Source: Clostridiales bacterium Firm_11 (lineage in GTDB: Bacteria > Bacillota > Clostridia > Christensenellales > Aristaeellaceae). Taken from it: a stretch of DNA of 64,000 nucleotides. The first letter of the stretch is position 1. Every line of letters begins with the position of its first letter. Shown one piece after another: positions 1-8,394 of the stretch. Position numbers and translations under genes: made by a program. The stretch covers positions 1 through 64,000 of the forward strand of contig LVAQ01000016.1 in assembly GCA_001604105.1 (NCBI GenBank), read 5' to 3'. The notes below the pieces were generated by a model that saw only the letters and a list, made by a program, of their open reading frames with translations, did not search any database and was not told the origin of the DNA.

Positions 1-240
1 CAGCATCTTGCTATGATATCATCCTCTTAACGTGTTTTTCGGGTTCCGTTTTGTTGCACTTGCTTTTTCAATCCGCCAATATCATTTGCTGAGGAGGTGG
101 TATAACTCGGGCTATTGGGGATGCTCCATTTTGATCAGCCGATGGAGGCTGTACCCATCGGCTTTTGGTATGGATTTCACGCACGGCAGGTTTTCTGGCT
201 GTGCTGGAAAAGATAAGGAAAGGCAGGTATTCATAAAGCA
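1..240. other. Left-edge region without a convincing gene
   Basis: No reading frame here looks coding. A GAGGAGGTGG sequence near 90-100 resembles a ribosome site, but the only ATG after it (120) opens a 31-codon frame with no recognisable product. The stretch holds one T-tailed hairpin (137-167) and leads to a second at 241-276. It may be the 3' part or leader of something to the left of the window, or a small RNA. Confidence 0.3.
137..167 (+). terminator. Possible Rho-independent terminator
   Basis: AGCCGATGG (137-145) pairs with CCATCGGCT (155-163) and is followed by TTTTGG. The 9-bp stem has a 9-base loop and a short T-run. It would end a plus-strand transcript entering from the left edge. 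Confidence 0.4.
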
Positions 241-277
241 AAAGCCCAGCCGCAGTTTGTAAGCGGGCTGGGCTTTT
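241..277. terminator. Bidirectional Rho-independent terminator
   Basis: AAAGCCCAGCC (241-251) and GGCTGGGCTTT (266-276) form an 11-bp stem with a T-run on the plus strand and T-rich flank on the minus strand. It lies 11 bases beyond the stop of the minus-strand permease gene and ends that operon. Confidence 0.8.
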
Positions 278-287
278 TTGCAAAAGG

Positions 288-1109
288 TTATGGTTGCGGG
301 GTATTGCGCATGCACAGGTAGCTTAGCGGCAAGCTACCGATGGCGGCCAATAGTTGGATGACAGGCCATTGGTACTGGATGAAGTTCATTGCGTCCTGAA
401 GATACTTGATCCATTGCACACCCAATAAGATTTGCCGCTGTTCATTGGCGTTTTCCAGCACATCTATCGCTTGGCGTACGGCTGGGATCAACGTAAGCAT
501 AAGCAGCAGCATCGGCACGCCGATGATGATCGCAATGGTGAGAATGCGGTTGCGCCGCAGGCAGCAGCCCAGCAGATAAAACAGCGCTGTCCATTCCAAC
601 GTGTAGAGAATGTACGTCGGTAAATTTCGCAGCGCGTCTGCCAGGGTTTGGCTATACAGCGCGGAAACCTGCATATCCTGAAAAAGTATCTTCACGGTGA
701 ACCGTTGCGGCGCCAGTTGTGCAAGCAGCGTTGCGAGCCCTCCGGTGAGCATGTTCAGCAGCAGAGTGCCGATGAGCAGGCCGATCATCGCGCACCAGAG
801 CCCCAGCAAATTGCCCAGCCATACTGAAAAGCGAGCCGTACCAAAACGGAGCAGAAAGCGCGTGGATTTGTTCGCGGTGATGCTACCAGCTACCAAAGCT
901 GCTATTAAGGTTACGGCAATGTCCGCATAAATGCCCATAAAAGGGTAAGGGTTGCCTGTGAACATGGGCAACAATAGCGATAGCAACTGGGAGATCAACA
1001 TGACGAGCAGCACCGTCAGTACGCCTCTACCCAACGCACGGGTATGATAACGCATCACGCCGCCAAAACGGGCGCTTTGCCAATAATGGGTATCAAAGGT
1101 TTGCTGCAT
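288..1109 (-). CDS. ABC-2 type transporter permease
   Basis: A 273-residue integral membrane protein with about six hydrophobic segments (roughly residues 28-50, 60-80, 90-120, 165-185, 190-210 and 235-260), as expected for an ABC-2 permease half. The start follows GAGGAGG. Its first 17 bases overlap the end of the ATP-binding subunit gene upstream, so the two are translationally coupled and almost certainly form one exporter. The layout resembles small GntR-linked exporters of Bacillota (YtrB/BcrA type). The substrate cannot be told; drug, peptide or lipid export are all possible. Confidence 0.75.
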   Translation of the reverse strand: MQQTFDTHYWQSARFGGVMRYHTRALGRGVLTVLLVMLISQLLSLLLPMFTGNPYPFMGIYADIAVTLIAALVAGSITANKSTRFLLRFGTARFSVWLGNLLGLWCAMIGLLIGTLLLNMLTGGLATLLAQLAPQRFTVKILFQDMQVSALYSQTLADALRNLPTYILYTLEWTALFYLLGCCLRRNRILTIAIIIGVPMLLLMLTLIPAVRQAIDVLENANEQRQILLGVQWIKYLQDAMNFIQYQWPVIQLLAAIGSLPLSYLCMRNTPQP

Positions 1110-2025
1110 GACGTTGAGCCTCCTCTTCTTCAGTGAGAAAAACGAACAAGCGTTGCAGGCTCACAGGCGCAGTGCGCACGCGTTCATCCTGCGTAATCCG
1201 GTCGCCATCGGCCGGGGTGTTTAGCTTCACATGACGCACCAGCGTGCCAGCCAGTGTTTCTTCCTTGAGGATGGTCATCCCTTGCGTCAATGCCTGCACT
1301 GCATCCGCATCGCCGGAAACGGATAGATAGCCGCGCAGAATCTCCGTGATGGTTCCTTCACACAACAGCTTGCCGGCATCTATGAGTACGGCCGAATCCA
1401 GCACGCGCGCAACCTCATCAATCAGATGGGTGGAGAGCACGAACGTCCGGGAAGGATTTCTCTGTTTCTCTGCCAGCAGCAGATCGTAGAACCGCTCGCG
1501 CATGACCGCGTCCAGCCCAAGGCTTGGTTCGTCAAACACCGTTAGCGGCGCGCCGCTGGCCAGCCCAACGCTCAACATCAGCGCCGTTTGCATGCCGCGG
1601 CTGAAGGTTCGCATTTTGCGTTTGTGCAAAGGCAGTTCAAAGCGATCCATAAGCGTTACCGCGTAGGATTCGTCCCATGCGGGGAATAAGCCGCGGCACA
1701 CATAGAAAAGCTCACTGGCTTTGCCCAGATGGCCGAAATCAGGCGTATCGCCGATCATGCATAATTTACCCAGCGCGCGGGCGTTATCGTACACCGCTTC
1801 GCCATCCACGGTTACGCGTCCGTGGTCCGGTTTCAACATACCGCTGATAATGCGTATCAGTGTGCTTTTCCCTGCGCCGTTTCGCCCCAAAAGGCCTACG
1901 ATCTGCCCCTCGGGAAACGTCAAGGACAGCCTGTCCAATGCATGAGTGCTGCGAAACCGTTTGCTGATCTCATCCGCCATGAGTAATGGTTGACGGTTCA
2001 TGGGTTCTGCCCTTTCCATATCCAT
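1093..2025 (-). CDS. ABC transporter ATP-binding protein
   Basis: ATPase subunit of the exporter whose permease follows. It has Walker A GLLGRNGAGKST, a divergent signature FSRGMQ, Walker B PLTVFDEPSLGLD and the switch histidine in STHLIDEV. A long C-terminal region after about residue 210 is typical of BcrA/YtrB-like ATPases. The frame is open to 2097, but I place the start at 2025: AGGAG lies 10 bases before it, and a promoter (TTGCAA/TATAAT, 2077-2104) falls inside the longer version. ATG codons at 2001 and 1980 are alternatives; the product is about 310 residues. Confidence 0.85.
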   Translation of the reverse strand: MDMERAEPMNRQPLLMADEISKRFRSTHALDRLSLTFPEGQIVGLLGRNGAGKSTLIRIISGMLKPDHGRVTVDGEAVYDNARALGKLCMIGDTPDFGHLGKASELFYVCRGLFPAWDESYAVTLMDRFELPLHKRKMRTFSRGMQTALMLSVGLASGAPLTVFDEPSLGLDAVMRERFYDLLLAEKQRNPSRTFVLSTHLIDEVARVLDSAVLIDAGKLLCEGTITEILRGYLSVSGDADAVQALTQGMTILKEETLAGTLVRHVKLNTPADGDRITQDERVRTAPVSLQRLFVFLTEEEEAQRHAANL

Positions 2026-2076
2026 CTGAATGAAGCTCCTTGCCGCAGTGGATTTATCCGTTGCCGGATCTTGGGC

Positions 2077-2104
2077 ATTATACTGCTTTTCGAGCATATT
2101 GCAA
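2077..2104 (-). promoter_or_regulatory. Promoter of the ABC exporter operon
   Basis: Read on the minus strand: TTGCAA (2099-2104), 16-base spacer, TATAAT (2077-2082). The predicted transcript starts near 2070, about 45 bases before the chosen start codon. Confidence 0.6.
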
Positions 2105-2386
2105 ACACACGAAGCTCGAAACCCCCTTGTGCGTCGCTAAAAGCAGCGGTTCGCATGCTAAGACGGCGCATGGAGGTCGCACGGCGATAGGGAAAACCCG
2201 CCGAGAAAACTAAATATTACCATCATTTCCTAAATTGGTCATAATGGGCGTATAATGTGAGTGGATCCACGCCGATCGGGTTCATATTCACGATGTGTTC
2301 ATGCTTTGTTCATGACATGGGTATACCATAGGCATCAGCAGAGCGTGTTCTGTGATTTGGTAACACAGGGCAAATTTTGGAGGTGC

Positions 2387-3469
2387 ATGATGCGACGCCT
2401 GTTCGTGCATGGGAAGGATAGCCACACACTTACGCGCAGGTTGCTTTTGCTTTGCGTGGCAATGCTGCTGTCAGGGGAGATGCATACCGCATGGGCGGAA
2501 GCTGCCGCCTATGCGTCAGAAGCGGCAGATAGCACTGGTGTTAGCGCATCAGAAGGCCTGGAAAGCAGCCTGACTACGTTTCGCGCTTATCCCAGTGTGA
2601 CCCGCGCGCAGCTGGTGACCGATGCGCAGGGTTATGCTATCAACGGCGAATATGTATACCAGAACGAGGCTACAGGGGAGTATCATTACATAAGCCCTGT
2701 GTTGCAGGTGCACATCACGCGGCATGAGGATACCCAACCCAAGGTCGTTTGGCATGAGGCGCAAATCTATGCCCGTGACGGCACGCTTTTTCGCGTTTGG
2801 CCGTTTGATACGGAAAAACCCACCACAAAAACCGCCCATCAAACCGTAATCGCGCAGAAAAACCACCTGGTGTTTGCCATCAACAGTGATTTCTCCCATT
2901 TGCGTATCGGCTGGAAGGCAGTTGTCGGCCTGCTGATTCGCGGTGGTAACGTGATCTCCACCCGCACGTTCAAGGATACAACAACGCGCTATCCCACACT
3001 GGATAACTTAGCCCTGCTGCCGGATGGCAGCATGCTTGCCTTGGAGCGCAACCTGTTAACCATTGAGGATTACACAGCCATGGGCGCTTATGACTTGCTT
3101 GCTTTTGGCCCTGTGCTGATCCACGAAGGCGAAATCAATACTGCGGCGTTTACAAAATACGGATGGGAGCGTGCGCCGCGCACAGCCATCGGTATGGTTA
3201 GCAAAGGGCACTATGTGGCCATAATGGTGGAAGGGCGGCATGCGGATAGTAAAGGATGGAGCACCACACATCTGGCGGAACATATGGCGGCGTTGGGGGT
3301 AACCGAAGCGTTGAATCTGGATGGCGGGCAAAGCGCAACCATGATGTTTATGGGAAAGCAGATCGTACGCATCGGCAATAGCAAGAGCCTGACCGCCAAG
3401 CCGCGTAAATCCACAGAAGTTTTGGGGATCGGGCAAAGCAAGCTGGTTTGGAGCGGCAGCGGTTCATAA
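2387..3469 (+). CDS. Secreted phosphodiester glycosidase (NAGPA-domain) family protein
   Basis: About 360 residues. It opens with a basic stretch and a hydrophobic segment (LLLLCVAMLLSG) ending near an AWA-E site, so it is exported or membrane-anchored. The C-terminal half has the family's hallmarks: a GPVLI segment, an RTAIG segment and NLDGGQSATM. The family includes the enzyme that uncovers mannose-6-phosphate by removing GlcNAc from a phosphodiester; in bacteria it is linked to cell-wall or exopolysaccharide sugars. GGAGG at 2379-2383 fits ATG 2387 or, better spaced, ATG 2390. A paralogue lies at 51285-52355. No partner gene adjoins it. Confidence 0.8.
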   Translation: MMRRLFVHGKDSHTLTRRLLLLCVAMLLSGEMHTAWAEAAAYASEAADSTGVSASEGLESSLTTFRAYPSVTRAQLVTDAQGYAINGEYVYQNEATGEYHYISPVLQVHITRHEDTQPKVVWHEAQIYARDGTLFRVWPFDTEKPTTKTAHQTVIAQKNHLVFAINSDFSHLRIGWKAVVGLLIRGGNVISTRTFKDTTTRYPTLDNLALLPDGSMLALERNLLTIEDYTAMGAYDLLAFGPVLIHEGEINTAAFTKYGWERAPRTAIGMVSKGHYVAIMVEGRHADSKGWSTTHLAEHMAALGVTEALNLDGGQSATMMFMGKQIVRIGNSKSLTAKPRKSTEVLGIGQSKLVWSGSGS

Positions 3470-3925
3470 CCGGGAATGTGTCAACAGCGGCACTACGCTG
3501 GGTATGCCGTATGCCGAGGATAGCTTTGACCACACAGTGATTTGCGTCTTTCGGGCTGTCGGAAGGTTAGGTTCACGGCTTGTAGCCTTCGTCAAGGTGC
3601 AGGGGTTTCACCCTTATCGGGCTTTGGGGTGAAAACGCAAAGCCGCACGACACAACCCATAACGAAAGTGAGCGAAAAATCCGCAAGGTTATGCGGCGAG
3701 TGATGGCAAAACCCAAACGGGGATTTCTGACAAGCTGTGATTCTTTTGCCCTGTGCTGGATAGCGATGGACATTGTTTTTTTCCTGTATCCGTTGCGCCG
3801 CTACCGCATACTACGCTACCTCCATGGGATACAAGGATGGCGAAACCCCTGATATAAAAGGGATAGCGCCATCCATTTTATGTTTGTTACGGGACAGAAA
3901 ACGCCCGGCGGGACGAATTCTGTAC
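3470..3925. other. Intergenic region upstream of serC, content unknown
   Basis: No frame here is convincing on either strand. The stretch has a possible stem GTTTCACCC/GGGTGAAAAC near 3606-3643 and several GC-rich arms around 3540-3720, but no T-tailed terminator. It could be a decayed gene or a structured RNA; I cannot name it. Confidence 0.3.
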
Positions 3926-3954
3926 TTGATTAATCACCACAGATGCGGTATGAT
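3926..3954 (+). promoter_or_regulatory. Promoter of serC
   Basis: TTGATT (3926-3931), 17-base spacer, TATGAT (3949-3954). The predicted transcript begins near 3961, leaving a leader of nearly 140 bases before serC. Confidence 0.6.
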
Positions 3955-3960
3955 AGCGCA

Positions 3961-4090
3961 AGTGGTACAACATACGCCCATAGGGCGAATATCGTCCCGT
4001 GCCAACAGGATCGTTCGGGGCGTATGCGGTATACCATGATCAATACAGGCATTATGGGTGGTAATCACAACAAAGGAACAACCAAAGGAG
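3961..4090 (+). promoter_or_regulatory. Foldable 5' leader of serC (possible cis-regulatory RNA)
   Basis: CATACGCCC (about 3971-3979) can pair with GGGCGTATG (about 4018-4026), enclosing a second hairpin GGGCGA/TCGTCCC. Together they make a two-tier structure within the 138-base leader. It lacks the T-box sequence GGGTGGTACCGCG and I do not recognise a riboswitch class. Confidence 0.35.
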
Positions 4091-4098
4091 GCTCCTTC

Positions 4099-5178
4099 AT
4101 GGAACGTGTTTTTAACTTCTCGGCAGGCCCTGCGGTGATTGATGAAAGCGTGCTGCAAAAGGCGGCAAGCGAACTGATGAGCTACCCGGGTAAAGGCATG
4201 AGCGTGCTGGAAATGAGCCATCGCACCAGCATGTTTATGGATATCTACAACCAAGCCGTGTCCCTGCTCAGGGATGTGATGGACATTCCAGAAACGCACG
4301 AGGTGCTGTTTCTCCATGGCGGCGCGACGATGCAGTTCAGCGCGGTACCGCTCAACCTGATGCACGGCCATAACGTGGCAGATTATCTTGATACAGGCAA
4401 TTTCGCGCATCTGGCTGCCGAGGAAGCCAAGAAGTATGGCACGGTTAACATCGTTGCCTCCAGCCGAGCGGATAACTATACCAATATTCCCGATTTGTCG
4501 GCGGTTTCCTTTACCCCGAACGCAGATTACGTACACATCACCACCAATAACACCATCTACGGTACGCGATTCGTCAGCCTGCCGGATACGGGCGATGTGC
4601 CTTTGGTGGCGGATGCCAGCAGCAACATCCTATCGGAGCCTATGGATGTGCGCCGCTTTGGGGTGATCTACGCGGGCGCACAAAAGAACATCGGGCCTGC
4701 TGGCGTGGCAGTGCTACTGGTGCGGCGTGATTTGCTTGGCAAAGCCAACCCCATCTGCCCGAAAGTGCTGGATTGGGCGCTGCAAGCGAAGAATGAAAGC
4801 ATGGTAAACACCCCCAACACGTTCGCGATTTATATGATCAAGCTGGTATGTGAATGGATGTTACAAAACGGCGGTGTGTCGGATTTCCATGCGCGCAATC
4901 GCGAAAAAGCAAACCTGCTCTATGATTACCTTGACAGCAGCAAGCTTTTTAAGAACCCGGTACAGCCGGAATACCGTTCGCTGATGAACGTAGTCTTTGT
5001 TACGGGGGATGAAGCCAAGGATGATGCCTTCTGCAAATTCTGCGCCCAAAACGGGATTGTCAATATCAAGGGACACCGCAATGTAGGCGGCATGCGTGCC
5101 AGCATCTACAACGCCATGCCGCTGGCAGGCGTGCAGAAACTGGTGGAAACGATGGCGCGCTTTGAAAAGCAAGTGTAG
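4099..5178 (+). CDS. serC: Phosphoserine aminotransferase
   Basis: 359-residue PLP enzyme that converts 3-phosphohydroxypyruvate and glutamate to O-phosphoserine, the second step of serine synthesis. It begins RVFNFSAGPA, typical of SerC, and carries the PLP-binding lysine in GAQKNIGPAG (residue 196), the substrate-binding HGGATMQF and a C-terminal GGMRASIYNAM. AAAGGAGG precedes the ATG by 7 bases; the frame is open further upstream but that part has no SerC similarity. serA follows 260 bases downstream on the same strand. No serB phosphatase is seen nearby. Confidence 0.97.
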   Translation: MERVFNFSAGPAVIDESVLQKAASELMSYPGKGMSVLEMSHRTSMFMDIYNQAVSLLRDVMDIPETHEVLFLHGGATMQFSAVPLNLMHGHNVADYLDTGNFAHLAAEEAKKYGTVNIVASSRADNYTNIPDLSAVSFTPNADYVHITTNNTIYGTRFVSLPDTGDVPLVADASSNILSEPMDVRRFGVIYAGAQKNIGPAGVAVLLVRRDLLGKANPICPKVLDWALQAKNESMVNTPNTFAIYMIKLVCEWMLQNGGVSDFHARNREKANLLYDYLDSSKLFKNPVQPEYRSLMNVVFVTGDEAKDDAFCKFCAQNGIVNIKGHRNVGGMRASIYNAMPLAGVQKLVETMARFEKQV

Positions 5179-5439
5179 GGAGAGCGTTGCGAGCGACTCC
5201 AAGGCCTGTAGTGCACGCGGTGTTGTGCCAGCCAGGAGCCCAGGCGTTGCGCAAAACGGTATTCTCAAGCGTTTGCCTGCAAAGAACCCAACGCGGCATA
5301 ACCTTATGGCGCCTTGGCGGCGCATCCGTATGCTGGCAAGGCAGTTGACAACCGATGGATATCAACGATCGCCTGCCTTCACGCGCCTTGGATAACCCGC
5401 GGCAATATACCTGTCACCATGTTTGAAAGGGAATGGCAT

Positions 5440-6618
5440 ATGTATAAAATACAGACACTCAACGCGATTTCGGATATCATTCATCAACACCTGAGCGCGG
5501 AGAAATACCTGATTGCCAAGGACGAACCCGTGCCGGACGGTGTTCTGGTGCGCTCGGCGGATATGCACTGCCTGGAGTTGCCCCAAAGCCTGCTGGCCAT
5601 CGCACGCGCGGGCGCGGGCACGAACAATGTACCCATCGATCGATGCAATAAACAGGGCATTGTGGTTTTTAACACGCCGGGCGCCAATGCCAACGCTGTA
5701 GCAGAGCTGGTGGTCTGCGGCCTCATGCTGGGCAGCCGCAATATTGTTGGCGGCATCGTGTGGGCGCAGACGCTCAAGGGTTTGAAGGAGCAGGTTCCCG
5801 CCCTTGTGGAAAAGGGAAAGAACCAATTTGTGGGGCCAGAGGTGCGGGGCAAAACACTGGGTGTGGTTGGACTGGGCGCGATTGGCGCAATCGTGGCAAA
5901 CGCTGCAGAACTGGGTTTGGGCATGGAGGTCATCGGTTACGATCCCTTTATCAGCGTTGAAAGCGCCTGGGCGCTGAGCAGCAGCATACGCCGCTGCAAT
6001 GATCGGGATGAGCTTTTTGCCCAAGCGGATTATATCACCTTGCATGTGCCGCTGGGCGAAAAGACGCGCAGTCTGGTGGATGCAGAAACCATTGCCAAAA
6101 TGAAAGATGGCGTTCATCTGCTCAACTTCAGCCGTGCGGAACTGGTGGATACAGCCGCCCTCATCGCGGCGCTGGAAAGCGGCAAGGTAGCCAGCTATGT
6201 GACGGATTTCCCCGTTGAGGATATCATTGGTGTTCCCAACGCGGTGGTGATTCCGCACTTAGGCGCAAGCACGCCCGAAAGCGAGGAAAACTGCGCGCAT
6301 ATGGCGGCAAGGCAACTTCGCGACTATCTGGAAAGAGGGCAGATTCGCAACAGCGTGAACTTTCCGGAAATCATGCTGGGCAGCTGTGTCGGGTATCGTG
6401 TGCTGGTCATCCATGAAAACGTGCCCAGCATGGTCAGCGCCATATCCTCGGCGATCGGCGAGCGTGGCATCAATATTGATAACATGCAGAACAAGAGCCG
6501 CAAGGAAAATGCCATTACGGTGCTGGAGCTGGACGATCACCCGCCGGAATCGCTGGTGGCGGAGATACGTGCATTGCCGGGCGTAATCCGGGTACGCACG
6601 TTTGAACCGGAGATGTGA
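5440..6618 (+). CDS. serA: D-3-phosphoglycerate dehydrogenase
   Basis: 392-residue NAD-dependent dehydrogenase for the first step of serine synthesis. It has a Rossmann motif GVVGLGAIGAIVANAA, active-site segments NFSRAELVD and VIPHLGASTPESE, and a C-terminal ACT domain (about residues 320-392, starting VLVIHENVPSM) that usually binds serine for feedback control. It lacks the large intervening domain of long PGDHs. The start at 5440 follows AAAGGGA; ATG 5419 is an alternative. It lies downstream of serC, with 260 bases between, so it could have its own promoter, though none is clear. Confidence 0.96.
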   Translation: MYKIQTLNAISDIIHQHLSAEKYLIAKDEPVPDGVLVRSADMHCLELPQSLLAIARAGAGTNNVPIDRCNKQGIVVFNTPGANANAVAELVVCGLMLGSRNIVGGIVWAQTLKGLKEQVPALVEKGKNQFVGPEVRGKTLGVVGLGAIGAIVANAAELGLGMEVIGYDPFISVESAWALSSSIRRCNDRDELFAQADYITLHVPLGEKTRSLVDAETIAKMKDGVHLLNFSRAELVDTAALIAALESGKVASYVTDFPVEDIIGVPNAVVIPHLGASTPESEENCAHMAARQLRDYLERGQIRNSVNFPEIMLGSCVGYRVLVIHENVPSMVSAISSAIGERGINIDNMQNKSRKENAITVLELDDHPPESLVAEIRALPGVIRVRTFEPEM

Positions 6619-6628
6619 TAACAAGAGC

Positions 6629-6678
6629 AAACAAGCGCGGGGTCAGGGGGCAAATGCCCCTGACCCCGCGCCTGTTTG
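6629..6678. terminator. Long inverted repeat, bidirectional terminator
   Basis: GCGCGGGGTCAGGGG and CCCCTGACCCCGCGC (left arm from 6635, right arm to 6671) form a 15-bp stem with one bulged G and a 6-base loop. Outer CAAACA/TGTTTG bases extend it. It sits between convergent serA and the dipeptidase gene. The GGGGTCAGGGG core may be a genome-wide repeat. Confidence 0.7.
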
Positions 6679-6720
6679 TCGAATGCAGCAGGCCGATGAT
6701 TGCCCGCATGGCGCAATAAA

Positions 6721-7635
6721 CTATATTTTGTCGAGATACCGGCGAAAGTTCTCGCCTGCAAAATCCACCACGGCATCATGGCTGAACCCGCGTGCGCGCA
6801 TGCGATCCAGCAGCGCGTATACACAGCCGGCGTGCTCCAGCCCAGTGGGGTGGGTTTCGATTCCGTCGAAATCTGATCCCATGCCGATATGCTTAGCGCC
6901 GCCCAGGCTGGCCATATGCTCGATATGGTCAATCACAGTATCCAGATCCGCAACGGATTTGGGATGTAAAAATGCGGGATAGAAGTTCACGCCCACATAA
7001 CCGCCCATATCAAAAATCGCCTTGAGCTGTTCATCGGTCAAATTGCGGGGATGGGGGCACAGCGCGTGACAGCAGCTATGGGTCGCGATGATGGGCTTAC
7101 GGCTCGCCTTGAGAACATCACGCACGCCCGCCGCGTTTAAGTGGCTGATGTCCACGGCTATATGCTGCTCATTCATATGCCTGACCAATTTGCGGCCAAG
7201 TGTTGGCAAGCCGAGGTTGCTGCCGCTTACGGCCGGGTAACCGAAAGGGTTTTCATGGTTCCACACCAGCGACGCGATGCGCACGCCCCATAGCGCGAAC
7301 GCGTCTACGGTTTGCATCCCCTTAATAAACACCTCGCCGCCCTCAATGGTCAAAAGGTAATTCGGCTGCCCCGGGAGAGCATCCGCAAGGGAAGTTACCT
7401 GATGAAACCCTTGGCTTTCCAATGATTGCAATGCCTGCATTTCACGGTCGATCAACCCTACGTCTTTGCCCAGCAGCCCCTCAGGCCCCGTCCAAAGCGC
7501 GAGCGCCTGTACGCGAACATCCTCTTCACCTTTTTCCATCAGGTGCTGAACACTCACATCAAAAGGCTTGGCAGAATCGCGCGCGGTGTCCTGCAAGCCA
7601 TAGAGGGTATCGGCGTGCGTATCGCAGATGAGCAT
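6721..7635 (-). CDS. Membrane dipeptidase (peptidase family M19)
   Basis: 304-residue zinc dipeptidase of the renal-dipeptidase family, hydrolysing dipeptides including some with D-residues. Metal ligands are visible: DTHADTL (His7, Asp9), the glutamate in TIEGGE, and histidines in ISHLN and ATHSCCHAL; GSDFDG near the C-terminus is also typical. The length fits the bacterial family, which is cytoplasmic and lacks a signal peptide, as here. GGGAGG precedes the start. It lies 14 bases after the CvpA-like gene and is the last gene of a three-gene operon with DUF5711 and CvpA. Confidence 0.93.
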   Translation of the reverse strand: MLICDTHADTLYGLQDTARDSAKPFDVSVQHLMEKGEEDVRVQALALWTGPEGLLGKDVGLIDREMQALQSLESQGFHQVTSLADALPGQPNYLLTIEGGEVFIKGMQTVDAFALWGVRIASLVWNHENPFGYPAVSGSNLGLPTLGRKLVRHMNEQHIAVDISHLNAAGVRDVLKASRKPIIATHSCCHALCPHPRNLTDEQLKAIFDMGGYVGVNFYPAFLHPKSVADLDTVIDHIEHMASLGGAKHIGMGSDFDGIETHPTGLEHAGCVYALLDRMRARGFSHDAVVDFAGENFRRYLDKI

Positions 7636-7649
7636 GGTGTACCTCCCAG

Positions 7650-8363
7650 TTAGATTTTGCGGTTCATGATTGATATTATCAAACCGCCGTTTTGGAATAT
7701 GCCCGCGAGCGTGCTTTGCGAAACCAACTCCTGAAACGGTTCAAGGCGGATGACACTTTGCAGCAGCGGCATGGCGGTGAACAGGATGAAGCAAAGCAGA
7801 CAGCCGATGACAAAGCCGAAAGCACCGCCCGCAAGCCAATCCACATGCTTGAGCACAGGGAAGCGAAACACGGTGCGCAGCATATTGATCAGGATTGTAA
7901 GCACGAGAAAGCATACAATAAAGCTAAGGATGAAGCATAGCACGTTGATGCTGACCGACAGTATGGTTTGATTGACATAATCGCCTACGCTGGTTGCCAG
8001 GTTTCCCAGCGGGCTGAACACTTTTTCGGTCAGGTTTGCGCTTAGCAGGCGGCTGATGGGCTCGGGCAGCGCAGCTTTATCCACGATGGCTTGTATATTG
8101 GTGGCGCTTAGCGTATCCACCGCGCGGCTGCTCAAATCCAGATCCCCAAGAATGTTGGCCGAATCGGTATAGTTGCTTACGATTCGTACAAAATCCGCGT
8201 TGGCGCTGAGCGCATCGGCCAATTTTGGGTATAGCCAGAAGGCGCCCAAGAATGAGAGCAGACTGCCGCCCAGATTCAACAGGGTTTGAAGAAAACCCCG
8301 GTAAAAGCCAAACAACGTACACAGCGCGATTACGCCGATGATCCCATAATCGATAATGTTCAA
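7650..8363 (-). CDS. CvpA family membrane protein
   Basis: 237 residues. The N-terminus NIIDYGIIGVIALC followed by FYRGFLQTLLNLGG is the CvpA (colicin V production) family pattern, with about four membrane segments and a long loop in the middle (about 75-145). Starts with TTG: GGAG lies 8 bases before it and no ATG is available until well inside the domain. Family members are linked to envelope homeostasis in several bacteria, but the molecular role is unsettled. It sits between a DUF5711 protein and a dipeptidase in one operon. Confidence 0.8.
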   Translation of the reverse strand: MNIIDYGIIGVIALCTLFGFYRGFLQTLLNLGGSLLSFLGAFWLYPKLADALSANADFVRIVSNYTDSANILGDLDLSSRAVDTLSATNIQAIVDKAALPEPISRLLSANLTEKVFSPLGNLATSVGDYVNQTILSVSINVLCFILSFIVCFLVLTILINMLRTVFRFPVLKHVDWLAGGAFGFVIGCLLCFILFTAMPLLQSVIRLEPFQELVSQSTLAGIFQNGGLIISIMNRKI

Positions 8364-8394
8364 TGGGCATGCTCCTTTCGTGGACGACCGCGCG

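Noticed and set aside
85..105. T-box-like GGTGGTATAACTCGG near the left edge
   Set aside because: It departs from the GGTGGNACCGCG core and the upstream specifier part is outside the window.
2026..2097. N-terminal extension of the ABC ATPase to 2097
   Set aside because: A TTGCAA/TATAAT promoter falls in it and the extension has no family similarity.
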